Assembly: GCA_019454045.1 (NCBI GenBank)
Contig: SKCR01033431.1
Span: forward strand, 36,819 to 100,818
DNA length: 64,000 nt
Source: Zanthoxylum bungeanum
Taxonomy: Eukaryota > Streptophyta > Magnoliopsida > Sapindales > Rutaceae
Reading direction: 5' to 3'
A program made the translations under genes and the position numbers. Under the pieces are notes generated by a model that was not told the DNA's origin, did not search any database, and was given only the letters and a program-made list of their open reading frames with translations. Positions 34,525-44,932 of this stretch are shown in pieces (positions within the stretch are counted from its first letter, which is position 1; each line of letters starts with the position of its first letter).

Positions 34525-36674
34525 TGACCGGCGTAAACATACACGTCTAAAGCAAGCGTACGTATCGTTCAAGTAGTATAAAAAGTATCGATCCCACGAG
34601 GACTTAATACCTAATCTATTAATTTTATGAGGTCAAATAATTACTAGTATCTAACAGGTTGATTGATTGATTTGGAATGGTGATGATTCTAAATTTAAAA
34701 ACAAGTAAATAAAATTGCACAAAAGTAGGTTTAAGAAAATTCAATATTAAAAAATATCTAGGGTTGTGAATCTTTCTAATATCTTTTAAAAGATGAAGTG
34801 GTTATTTCATGTTTGTGTAATAAATCGGTTTACTAACCTCGAACACTAAATTATGCAAAAGCCTATGTCGATGGTTAGACGCAAATGCCCAGTTTAACCC
34901 AATTGAACCATATATCTATGTCAACCAAATTATCTGGATTCATTAAGTTTAAGTTCCAATTATGGCTACCCCCGCCCGAAAGGTATATGTCTATCCTGTA
35001 AGGAAATCTATTAAAGGGTTATCTATCCTCAAGGAAGATCGTGGGCTATTAAGTCTAAGGCTGAAACCTAAAATTCCTTTGTCAAGTTTATTTTAGATTT
35101 ACCACATCAATCTTATTGGTGATCAGATAACAAGAAGCATTAAACTTAAGACTTAATAAGTAAACCTTTAAATTACCCAAACTATAAAATAACCCATTAT
35201 AAACCGGTGATAATAGAATTCATCACAACCCCAGATAACTGGCTTAGTTACGACACATATTTACGGGTAGTAAAAACTTAAATAAAATAAAAGACATAAA
35301 GTAAAATACTAAAAATTAAATGCTGAAAGTAAATTCTGGAAAGTAAATGCTGAAAGTAAATTACTGAAAAGTAAATGCTGAAAGTAAATTAACGAAAGTA
35401 AATTGCTGAAAAGTAAATGCTGAAAGTAAATTGCTGAAAGTAAATTGTGAAAGTAAATTGCTGAAAATTAAATAAAGTAAAAGTACAATAAAAGAAAATG
35501 CTGAGGTAAAAGGATCCACTTTTATTACTTCTATTTTAGATATCTCCCTTAATATAATATATAAACTTTGCATGATAATTAACAACCAGCCATAAAGGCG
35601 GTATCCAGATTAAGTCAAATTAATAATTAATTACCAACCGACCAATCAGGCGGTATCCAGTTTAGTCAGGTTAAAACCAATTTAAATAATTACCAACCGA
35701 CCAATATGGTGGTATCCTTGTTAAGTCAGGTTTTAACTAGTTTATATATTATAATTAAGGGAGATTAATATAAATATTAGTAATAAAAGTTGTACATTTT
35801 ACCCAAGCAAAAGGGAGTTACCTCCTCCTTACTGAAAAGTAAAAACTGAAAATTAAAGAAAGAAAAGTATTGTGCGTAAAAGTAAATTGCAGAAAGTAAA
35901 AACTGAAAAGTAAAGAAAAGAAAGTACGAAAGCGGAAATTAATTACTGAAAGCTGTAAATAAACAAACAAGATACAATCTTCTTAGTATTCTTAAGGAAT
36001 TCCTTAGAAGAAAGTATGAATTTACAAATGAAATTTCTTGGTATTTATAGGCAAAATTTTGCCTCCATCAAATCATCCACCAAATCCATTATTAATTGCT
36101 CCACTAATTGCTCCACTAATTGCTCCACCAAATCCATTATTAATTATTCCACTAATTTCTTATCATGTTTGGTGGTGATTTGATAATTTTTATTATTTAT
36201 TTATTTATTTATTTTCTGCTTTGAAATTGATTGAAAATGACTTTAATAATTACACACAACACACTTCTGGATGGTTCATCAATTGCCGGCATGAAATCTT
36301 CAGAATTAGAAATTATTTTCTCTTCCACAGTTGTATATCTTTGAGTCTTCTTTGATCTGGAACTTGAATCAGCTTAATCCGATATCGGAGTAAAAGGTTA
36401 TGCCCAAAATACGACAGATGCGCAAAATTGGAATTTCCAAAACTGCACTTCGTTAAAACACTCTTTCAAGTTTCCAATCTCCAAAATTAATATGCCGAGT
36501 CCAAGTTTTGCCCTTATTTGACCCAAATTTCTTCCTAAATGATTTCATTGTGTCCCAATATTATTTTATCTGCAAAACAAACTAAAAGACATCAAAACGT
36601 TCATCAAACGCGATAAACTAAACAAAATATTAAGTAAAAGGGGCTGTAAATATTGATATATTTTCCGCTCATCA
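34525..36674 (-). repeat. 3' LTR of element H
   Basis: 2150 bp, plus strand TGACCGGCGTAAAC...CCGCTCATCA. Contains a 14-19-bp minisatellite (35316-35475), 'accaatcaggcggtatcc'-type repeats at 35580-35720, and a TATA-like motif (minus TATAAATACC near 36042-36051). Confidence 0.9.
35316..35475. repeat. Minisatellite 'gaaagtaaatgct' in the H 3' LTR
   Basis: About ten units of 13-19 bp, alternating aaagtaaatgctg and aaagtaaattgctg. The matching part of the 5' LTR (after 53055) is deleted, so the array exists in only one LTR. Confidence 0.85.
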
Positions 36675-37970
36675 CACCCCCAAACCTAACATTTTGTTAG
36701 TCCTCGAAAAAAACAAAAAAAAAATTAAAAGAAACAATTAAATTAAACTAAGCCACTTTCGTAAGGATCACGGTTGCATTTAGCATATGCGACAAGCCTT
36801 TAAACCCCTAAGTGTCCCTTGTGGACGAGTTATAGTCTTGTGAGGGCTTACAACAACGATACCCACAAACGTTTTAAAAAAGTAAAAAGATAATAAAACT
36901 AATGCACACAAAAGCAAAAAGACAAGAGAAATGGGAATAAAGAAGTTATTGACTAATCAGGTGAAACTTCTACTCCAAGTTACTAGTTGTTTTCTTTCTT
37001 TCTAAATTACTGAATAAGTAAATTCTCCGATTATATTTACCATTCTCCATATGCACAGCCGAAAAAATATTAATCAACTCATTTTTGCCCACAACAGTCA
37101 CAAGTGCAGTTGTTAAGAGAGTAATATTTTTGTCCTAAAGTTTTATCAGAATTCACACATTTTTGCAGCAATGGAATAATTTTTCTGAATTTTTTGATTT
37201 TTTTTCTTCGATTTTTGAATTTTTTTATTTATATACAATATCTTCCATCTATGTAGCGAGTGTTGGGTCGGTGGCTCCCAAACCAGTTGGCTTTAGGGCA
37301 CCAGGTGTTAAGACACCCCTACGGACTTAATTACTCAAACTTCAGATATATATATATTTTTGCAACATCCTTGATCCATTTAGTGGGCTTTGGGCCACTG
37401 ACTCCCAAACCAGTTGGCTTTAGGGCACTAGGTGTTAAAACACCCTTACAAACTTAATAACTCGGACCTCAGATGTTTTTTTTTTTACTCCATCGGTTTT
37501 TATAGATGCTTCCTCCAATTAAACTAGAGCACTGAATATTTCAAACTTTTCAATTACAACTCATGTTTGTATGTTACCATGTATGTTGATAATACCTGTC
37601 AACTGAGTATATGAAGATCCATTTTAATCAGTTTTATGGAGAATTTATAAATTAAATAATTCAAAAGGAAATAAACAAAAATTAACTTGTTCCGAATTAG
37701 GTTTGAAATACGTCTCAGGAGTGGAAACTCCTTACTCAGCTATCTCTTACCAATTTCACCTTTTTAGTCAAAATAAAAACGCAAAATATTTTTGTAATTT
37801 TTGAAAAATTTTCAATTTTTTTTGTAATTTTCGAAAAATTTTGGACTAAATATAAGAACAACACACCACTAAAAACTAATTCCCTCCCCCAAACCTAAAT
37901 GAGACATTGTCCCTAATGTCTTAAACAGTAGAAGAAGAGTTTAGAAGATAGTACCTGGTTAGCTGAAATT
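36675..37970 (-). other. H 3' UTR with polypurine tract and a 120-bp direct repeat
   Basis: Polypurine tract (minus GTTAGGTTTGGGGGTG) at 36675-36690. A segment containing 'cccaaaccagttggcttta' is repeated at about 37275 and 37406. The block 36760-36870 is shared with D. No gene; the 37260-37457 frame is within the repeat. Confidence 0.7.
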
Positions 37971-38636
37971 CTACACGAAAAGATAAAGGTTAAGATCCAG
38001 ATTAATCCGACGCCTCTTACCACGATCGTCCTCGGACCAATTTATCTTTGAAATGATAGGGTCAATTTGTGGTTCATAGGCTAAGATTTGGTCAATTAGA
38101 TCCGGACCAATTATGGCAGTGAAGAGGAGTTCTTTTAAAGGTTTTGACACGAACCCATTTCTCTGGGCATCATCAAGAAACACACAAAGAAAATCATAAA
38201 ATCCTTCAACGTTATACAGTCCAAGCAGTTTCTAGTGTATGTTCAGGTTCGCCCAAGATAACACTGTAAAAATTTCCTCCAATGTACCCAAGCCACCTGG
38301 CAAAACAATAAAAGCATCAGCACAGTTAATCATTTCTACCAGTCGTTCAGACATACCTAGCACGATTAGTTCTTCTCCGTTTGATGGTCCAATAAGATTT
38401 GCCTCCGCCAAGGGTTTTGGGATGTTTCCCAAAACTTGACTGTCTTCTTCCTATACAGCCTTTGAAACGATACCCATTAGTCCAAGATTGCCTCCGCCAT
38501 ATACTAAGTGCATATTCCTTACAGCTAAGACTCGATCCAATTTCGGTGCTGCCTCTACGTATTATGGTTTAACTCTAACACTAGTACCGCAAAACACACA
38601 GATGTTTTCAACTCGTCTTCTTGAAGTGGCTTCCAT
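37971..38636 (-). pseudogene. LOG-like cytokinin riboside 5'-monophosphate phosphoribohydrolase copy, captured
   Basis: A single uninterrupted phase of 221 codons plus stop, from ATG at 38636 to TAG at 37971, the length of plant LOG proteins. Codons 12-19 read ICVFCGTS, 46-55 YGGGNLGLMG, and 113-121 PGGLGTLEE, the LOG signature that binds the nucleotide phosphate; Arg98 in MSERLVEM and Glu120/Glu121 are kept, but the Lys usually next to that Arg is Leu. The family removes ribose phosphate from cytokinin ribotides to give free active cytokinin in the cytosol. Three in-frame stops (38562-38564 TAA, 38451-38453 TAG, 38232-38234 TAG) disable it; no frameshift is present and no intron, although plant LOG genes usually have several. 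The C-terminus is unusual: a basic RGKRRR run followed by LDLNL. It lies between integrase remnants and the 3' LTR, so it moved with H. Confidence 0.88.
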
Positions 38637-38684
38637 GTTTTACTCTGGATGTCTTCAAAAGTGTAATGATGAGTTGAATTTATA

Positions 38685-38779
38685 AAACCTGAAAAGGGTG
38701 AGTAATAATAGCACAAGTATCTTCCAAATGACGATTAGTACCAAAATAGTAAAATAAATCGTGATAGTCAAAAAGGTAT
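38685..38779 (-). other. Short exon-like frame between the two captured ORFs
   Basis: Minus strand: 'ttttattttctccgacag' resembles a splice acceptor, then about 32 codons (DPYLFDYHDLFYYF to THPFQ), then CAG|GTTTTA resembling a donor. The YH...NRHLEDTC wording loosely recalls knuckles of Tat-like gags. Could be chance. Confidence 0.3.
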
Positions 38780-38883
38780 GGATCCTGTCGGAGAAAATAA
38801 AAGAAAACAACAAAAAAATTACAATTATTAGGAAAAGACAAAGAGATATAATATGTACAAGAAATGTAGCGGCTTGATGACAT

Positions 38884-39432
38884 CTATGCGTCAGGGACAA
38901 GCTTCCCATCCAATTTTCTTACAAATTGGCAAACAGGGTCTTTTTGAGTCAGGTTCCCGAGACTTAACTGTTGTCTTTCTTTTTGAAATTGTGTATGTAA
39001 TTTGCGAATGGCTATGTGAACATATCCACTGGGATGTGTCTCAAGAGTCGAAGATATATCATCTAAAGACTCCTTACTCAAGTCATCCCTAATGAATTTA
39101 ATTTTATCTTCGCGATTATCAGACATCATTCCTAAAGAACGACAACGAGTATTGCAATTCCAACGTGCACATTTGTAACAAACACCCATTTGCTTAGCTC
39201 TACGTTTCTTTGTATATGTGCTTCTTCCAAATCCAGGCAAATAAGAATTACAGGAATCAGAATACTCACCTGCTAATCGGACCCGTGCTTCGATTATCCA
39301 ACGAATGGAATTAGGAATATCATGGATCATCAGTAGTCTCATCCGTTCCAAGCGAGTTTTGTAGACTTTCATCAGACAGTTTTGAGGGAGAGAAAGAAAT
39401 TGCTTGTGAAGATTTTCGAGAATTTCTTCCAT
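38884..39432 (-). CDS. Uncharacterised 182-aa protein in element H
   Basis: Open from ATG at 39432 to the stop at 38884; the frame is open upstream to 39465 but without another ATG. I do not recognise the family. The N-terminal half is helical-looking and basic (MEEILENLHKQFLSLPQNCL, ERMRLLMIHDIP). A basic patch (TKKRRAK) precedes a Cys cluster CYKCARWNCNTRC, which could bind metal. The C-terminal half is charged. No signal peptide or membrane segment is seen. A tttttgcag acceptor-like site lies just upstream (about 39450). It has no stops although neighbouring gag, integrase and LOG sequences do. It sits where Athila elements carry their envelope-position ORF, but differs from the D ORF at 23398-24313. 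It could be an element-encoded accessory protein or a captured host exon set. Confidence 0.65.
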   Translation of the reverse strand: MEEILENLHKQFLSLPQNCLMKVYKTRLERMRLLMIHDIPNSIRWIIEARVRLAGEYSDSCNSYLPGFGRSTYTKKRRAKQMGVCYKCARWNCNTRCRSLGMMSDNREDKIKFIRDDLSKESLDDISSTLETHPSGYVHIAIRKLHTQFQKERQQLSLGNLTQKDPVCQFVRKLDGKLVPDA

Positions 39433-39609
39433 CCTGAAATGTCTTAATCTGCAAAAACTAAACACACAAAATTAAATCACACCAAATCACAATATATACA
39501 CAAATTGCATGGGTTGCCTCCCTGCTAGCGCTAAGTTTAAAGTCTTCAGCTAGACGTGACTTCTTGAATGTTAGGCTGGATCTGAAAGTGTGACACTTTC
39601 TTTTTGTCG

Positions 39610-39892
39610 CTCAAATGATTATCCCCAATAGTGCTTAACACACTTGTTTTTAACCTTGAAAGTTTTATTAGAGTCAGGATCATGTATCTCAACGTCTCTG
39701 TCTCGTAAAACCTTGGTGATCAAAAATGGACCTGACCACCATGATTTTGGCTTCCATGGGAAGAATTCCACCCTTGATTTGTTTAACAGTACCTTCTGCC
39801 CTGGTTACAGTTGTATGCGCACTAAATTTTCATCATGTTTCTTCTTGGCCTTTTCTTTGTACAATTTGGCATTCTCAAAAGGCTGTATGTGA
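39610..39892 (-). pseudogene. Integrase C-terminal end of H
   Basis: Minus strand shows ELEEFHIQPFENAKLYKEKA, a TAA, then PGQKVLLNKSRVEFFPWKPK, WWSGPFLITKV and a TFKVKNKCVKHYWG end. This is the integrase C-terminal segment of Athila-type elements (relatives read LFPGKLKSRWSGPF). Everything between protease and this piece is absent. Confidence 0.8.
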
Positions 39893-40898
39893 AATTCCTC
39901 CAATTCGTTGAGCTGGTGGAACTTTTTCTCTTCTGTTGCTTGTAGTGCAAGAATTGGTTTTTAGTGCAAAAGACGCTTTATCTTCAGGCTCCATAGGCAA
40001 TTGACATGTTTTAAGTTTGTCAGTAGAACTTTCCATTGCATTGGAGTTCTGAATGGTACTGTGTATCACATCAAGTCTGAAACATTCCTCATTCTTTTCA
40101 TTATCTGGGAAATTCATGGCCTTGAAAACATCGAATGTTACTTCTTGGTCCTATACCCTCATGGTTAATTCTATTTTTTGTACATCAATAATGGTTCGAC
40201 CTGTAGCCAAGAATGGTCTCCGAGGATGATTGGCACATCTGTGTCTTCCTCCATATCAAGAACAATAAAATATGCTGGGAATATGAATTTGTCATCCTTG
40301 ACCAGCACATCCTCAACTACGCCTCTTGGAAATACGAGCAAGTTGTAAAGAGACTGTGTATCACATCAGCAAGTTGTAGAGAGACTGAGGTGGGCATTGT
40401 TTCTCCAATCTGCAATTTCCTGAAAATAGAAAAAGGCATCAAATTAACACTCGCACCTAAATCACACAAAGCCTTACCAAAGTCATGTTCTCCTATGGTG
40501 CAAGGAACAGTGAAACTGCCAGGATTTTTCAACTTTAGGGGAAGTTTCCTCTGAATGATAGCGCTGCATTCTTCTGATAATGCTACTGTCTCGTAATCTC
40601 CTAATCTCCGCTTTTGTGAAAGAATGTATTTCATGAATTTGGCATAGCTGGGCATTTGTTCCAACGCTTTTGCAAATGGAATGTTGATATGCAGCTTTTT
40701 GAAGATCTCCAGGAACAGAGAAAACTGCTTGTCCAATTTGTTCTTCTGAAGACACTGAGGAAAATGTGGAGGTGGAGTGATTTGTTCTTTTTCCTTTGCT
40801 TCTTTTTCCTCAATATGTTGCTTTGTTTCTTTTGGAACTTCCTCAGCAGCTGTTTTGGCTCCAACATATTTGTTGATTTCAGTACCGCTTTTTAACAT
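39893..40898 (-). pseudogene. H protease and linker, joined to integrase end
   Basis: Main open piece 40898-40317 (193 codons): Lys/Glu-rich linker, FLEIFKKLHINIPFAKALEQ and MPSYAKFMKYILSQK, then the Athila aspartic protease with LCDLGASVNLMPFSIFRKL. Protease-end wording (EEDTDVPIILG) and FKAMNFPDNEKNEECFRLDV follow in other phases after a frameshift. A 30-bp near-duplication ('agcaagttgta', 40338-40388) disturbs the frame after LQLAD. At about 39900 the sequence passes directly into integrase C-terminus, deleting RT, RNase H and most of integrase. Confidence 0.85.
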
Positions 40899-42251
40899 GA
40901 TGGCATGACACTACTCATTCCCTATGTAATTCGGATTTTGTTCAGTATTGTTATGAAGGTTACCTAGCGGTCTGTAACTCTGAGCATTTACCAGTTGTCC
41001 AATTTGATTCTCCAGTGCTTTAATAGAAGCAGATTGACTTTAAATTAATGCTGCTTGGGATTGAAACATAGCATCATATCTTGCTGCTTGAGAGTCGTGT
41101 TTTGCTTCTATCTTTTTCAAGTGGGTCAACACTTCTGTTATTCTTGATTCATTTTCCTGCTCCTGGCATTTGTTCTGTTGTTGGAATCCGGGTGGTGGGT
41201 TGTTCATTTGCCCTGAATTGTTGCTCCATGCGAAATTGGGATGATTCCTCCACCATGGGTTGTAGGTGTTGGATTATGGATTGTTCCCCTGTCTGTTGAA
41301 ATTATTGACATAATTCACCGTCTCTTTATATTGGTTTGGCGCTGGTTCTCCTCCATATGGTGAACTTGTGGATCCAGTATTAATTTGCATGCTGAGAGTT
41401 TCCAGATTTTTGCAAATCTGATCCAGTTTGGCATTTACTGCAGTGTTGGCTCCAATTTCATAAATTCCAGCAATTCGTTGAATCAAGCTCCTTTCTGTTG
41501 GCCACAAGGAGTTGTTGTTGGCCATTTCTTCAATTAAGTCTCAGGTTTGATCTTCTTTTTTTGCCATGCAACATCAATTGTGGTTCTCATTATTCCAGAA
41601 AGTCCATTGTAGAAGGTTTGGACTTGTAGCCATTTTGCAATCTCATGGTGAGGAAATTTCTGGAGTAAATCTTTGAATCTTTCCCAAGCTTCGCAGAGGG
41701 ATTCAGAATCTTGTTGTACAAAATATGTGATGTCATTCCTCAACTTTGCAGTTCTGGCTAGTGGAAAGTACTTTGCAAGGAATTTTATGGCTAGAGTGTT
41801 CCAAGTTGTGATAGAACCTGCTGGTAGTGAATGTAGCCAAGCTTTGGCTCTGTCTTTCAAGGAATATGGAAAAACTCATAGTCTCATAGCTTGTTCAGCT
41901 GCTCGATTGTAGTTGAAAGCACCGAAAACTTCCAGGAAGTTGCTGATGTGGGCATTAGGATCTTCAGTTGCATTCCCCCCGAACTGAATTGACTGCTGAA
42001 TCATCTGAATGCATTTTTTGATGTCACATGCATTTGCTGGTAAGGGAGGAAGTACAAGACATGAAATGAGGCCGTCGACCACCGGAATGGTTCTGTCTCG
42101 AATGGGTATTGGTGGTGCAACCACCAATGGTTCAGGTTCCATGTTGACTAAAGCTTATTGGCCTTCACGCATTTCCCTTCTCAACTGTTTGATGGTTCTT
42201 TCAATTTCTGGGTCAAGCGGTCGGAGTTCAAGGCTTCTAGTTCGTCTCATG
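40899..42251 (-). pseudogene. H gag (Athila type)
   Basis: ATG at 42251. Domains in order: N-terminus (TRSLELRPLDPEIERTIK), a stop near 42155, a Pro-rich segment, FGGNATEDPNAHISNFLEVF, a TGA after EQAMRL, then the Retrotrans_gag core VFPYSLKDRAKAWLHSLPAG, TWNTLAIKFLAKYFP, LCEAWERFKDLLQKFPHH and VQTFYNGL, a further stop after IKPET, and a tail with YNPWWRNHPNFAWS and IKALENQIGQLV. About five stops, few or no frameshifts. Upstream neighbour is the PBS at 42362. Confidence 0.88.
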
Positions 42252-42361
42252 TAGTTTTTGAGAACCTGAAACACAAGAAAACAAAAACAATAAGAAAAAA
42301 GAAATTGGATACAAGTAAAGGTATCTAACCTCAAAATTAATAATGAAAGATAAATAAGTGA

Positions 42362-42376
42362 CCGACAACGGCGCCA
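42362..42376 (-). promoter_or_regulatory. Primer-binding site of H, tRNA-Asp type
   Basis: Minus TGGCGCCGTTGTCGG, one change from the complete site at 25539, five bases inside the 5' LTR. Confidence 0.85.
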
Positions 42377-42381
42377 AAAAC

Positions 42382-42806
42382 TGACCAGCGTAAACACACA
42401 CGTATAACGCAAGCGTACGTATCGTTCAAGTAGTATAAAAAGTATTGATCCCACGATGACTTAATACCTAATCTATTAATTTTATGAGGTCAAATGATTA
42501 CTAGTATCTAACAGGTTGATTGATTGATTTGAAATGGTGATGATTCTAAATTTAAAAACAAGTAAATAAAATTGCACAAAAGTAGGTTTAAGAAAATTCA
42601 ATATTAAAAACTATATAGGGTTGTGAATCTCTATAATATCTTTTAAAAGATGAAGTGGTTATTTCATGTTTGTGTAATAAATCGGTTTACTAACCTGGAA
42701 CACTAAATTATGCAAAAGCCTATGTCGATGGTCAGACGCAAATACCCAGTTTAACCCAATTGAACCATATGTCTATGTCAACCAAATTATCTGGATTCAT
42801 TAAGTT
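42382..42806 (-). repeat. 5' LTR of H, first part
   Basis: TGACCAGCGTAAACAC onward, parallel to 34525-34945; broken by Copia I at target AAGTT (42802-42806). Confidence 0.9.
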
Positions 42807-44919
42807 TGTTGGATAATATGACCCATAGCGTCACTATTTGCACAGAACATTGTGTTGCTGTAGCAAATTAACTATGTAACAATGAAATTGCACTCTCGTC
42901 ATTTGTGATTAGATCACCATAGATATATATAAATGAAGAGAGGTCCCTATGATTAGTTCCTGGATTGAGATGATATGAGACAGTATCAGTCCACGAAGGA
43001 TTAATCATTAAATATCCCTAGCCGTAGTATTATCGAGACTGGACATCGATAATGCGGAATAGGCTAGTATTGCACTTGTGCGCGTTGTGAGGGCACAACA
43101 GCATAGTTCTCATATATATAAGTATTGGATACTTGTGCAAGTGCGATAGGAGGTCGTGTTTCACCGATGGTACGGGAAACAGCTTCGCTCTGGATAGACC
43201 CTTCGGAATCCCATTGGTATTATGACTATGTGTCTATGGGAGGCCGAAATCAAGGTAGGTGTGTATAGTCTTAACCTGAGACTTACATCGCTAATACTTA
43301 CGATAATCGATAAACTTTGGTTTTGGTGGTAGGGGACTTTTAACAGGTTCTGAGTACACCACTTCTGGGTTTATCAGAGAGTCGTAGAGTATTGGATGTG
43401 ATGTCAAGACGGAAGTATCACTTCAGTCATATTGGAGTTGATGTCACGCAGGATACGGTACTAGTGCTCTTGAGTGTTGCGCAACCAATCGGGATATTGT
43501 GACCAGGTCATGTATATCCGATTATAGAGACTATGTTACCAGACATCCGATATGTGCTTCGGACGGGGTAGACACTTATCCAGCCCCAGCCCTAGCACGT
43601 GATTATCCGATACTGGACCGATATGCACAATACAATTGTATACTACGCTTGATACAGATCTTAAGTTTCTTATGAGAATATGTCCAGAGAATTGGGAAGA
43701 CTTGGTGCTTTGCTAGGAGTCGACCTTGTCTCGTAAATCGGTAGAATGTAGTACTTGGTACGTACGTGATTCGGATACACCGACGACCGTATTTACTGCC
43801 AACATATCCGGGGATCTCATGGGTCGCTTCCCAAAGATTCACCGATGACGTATGACTCGCACTTATATTAATCTGGGATTAATATGATGAGAGAGAGAAT
43901 TAATCTGGGATTAATTTCGGAGACATTTTATCTAGGATAAAATATCAATTGAAGAGAGAGAAACATTGATTTGGAATTAATCGAGGAATTAATATATTTG
44001 ATATATTAAACGAAATTAGATTTCGACGCGGAATAAAATTAGATTTTAATTCGGGCGAGCGAATTAATTTAGAATTAATTCGTTAGCGACGTGAATAATA
44101 ATTCCGCTAGGCGCAATTATTTAATTCTCGTCGCGACGGAAATTAGTTAATTCGGAATTAGCGAATTTGGGCCCGAAAGTATTTGCGGACACATTCGTAT
44201 TTTGAAACGGGTGGAATCCGCAAATCACATCGCGATATCTCATTACTTGACACGAATAGATGATGGATGTATCTAGTCACCTTTAAGGGATGATACATTG
44301 TCTCTCTTCTCTCAATGTGAGGTAATGATGGCAAATGATGTATTTTCCTTGGAGGGAAAACCTTTCACGGAAAATGAAGGGTTTTTAATTAAAAAAATTC
44401 ATTTTGTATTTGATACATTTTGGCTTTTCATTTGGCCAATGACTCACGGTTTTTGTTGAAACAAAAACAAGAAGTGAAATAAACACTCTCTCCTCTTCTT
44501 CTTCTCCCCTCTCTCACAACATTTTCTGGTTTTGCAAAGGCAGTGAACTGCCGAACAAGATAAAAGAAAATGGAGGGAAGCAAGTGTGTTTTGTGGCAAA
44601 ACAAGAGTGCTAGCACACTCCGGGTTCAATGCGAAGGTGATAAGGGAAGTATACCCATGAGCAAGGAACGTTTTGATGAAGCTTGGAGCTCATTTTTCTT
44701 GATCAAAATGGAGCAAAACAGAAGCACAAAACCGAATCTGCAGCAGTGGGCGCACTTGACAGTGAACTGCCGTGAGCAGTGGCAGTGGGCAGTGAGTTCG
44801 TTTTTTTTGTTGCCAAATCGCATCTCAACCGCTCGATGTAAGTATTCCGCACTTAAATCGTTGTATTCGCTTATGATTCATGCTTGAGTTTTGATCTTGG
44901 GACCTCTAGAAACTCCAAC
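42807..44919 (+). repeat. 5' LTR of element I
   Basis: About 2.1 kb, TGTTGGATAATATGACCC...GAAACTCCAAC. A TATA-like TATATATAAA lies at 42924-42933. Shadow frames at 44428-44887 recur in the 3' LTR and are not genes. Confidence 0.92.
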
Positions 44920-44932
44920 TGGCATCAAGAGC
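44920..44932 (+). promoter_or_regulatory. Primer-binding site of I
   Basis: TGGCATCAAGAGC, close to TGGTATCAGAGC with a substitution and an inserted base. Confidence 0.7.

Noticed and set aside
38239..38439. Plus-strand frame opposite the LOG copy
   Set aside because: Antisense shadow of the LOG phase.
37971..38636. Functional host LOG gene
   Set aside because: Three in-frame stops, no introns, no host flanks; it sits inside element H.
44428..44887. Overlapping frames on both strands, repeated at 52310-52765
   Set aside because: Repeated because both are LTRs of I; frames disagree between copies.
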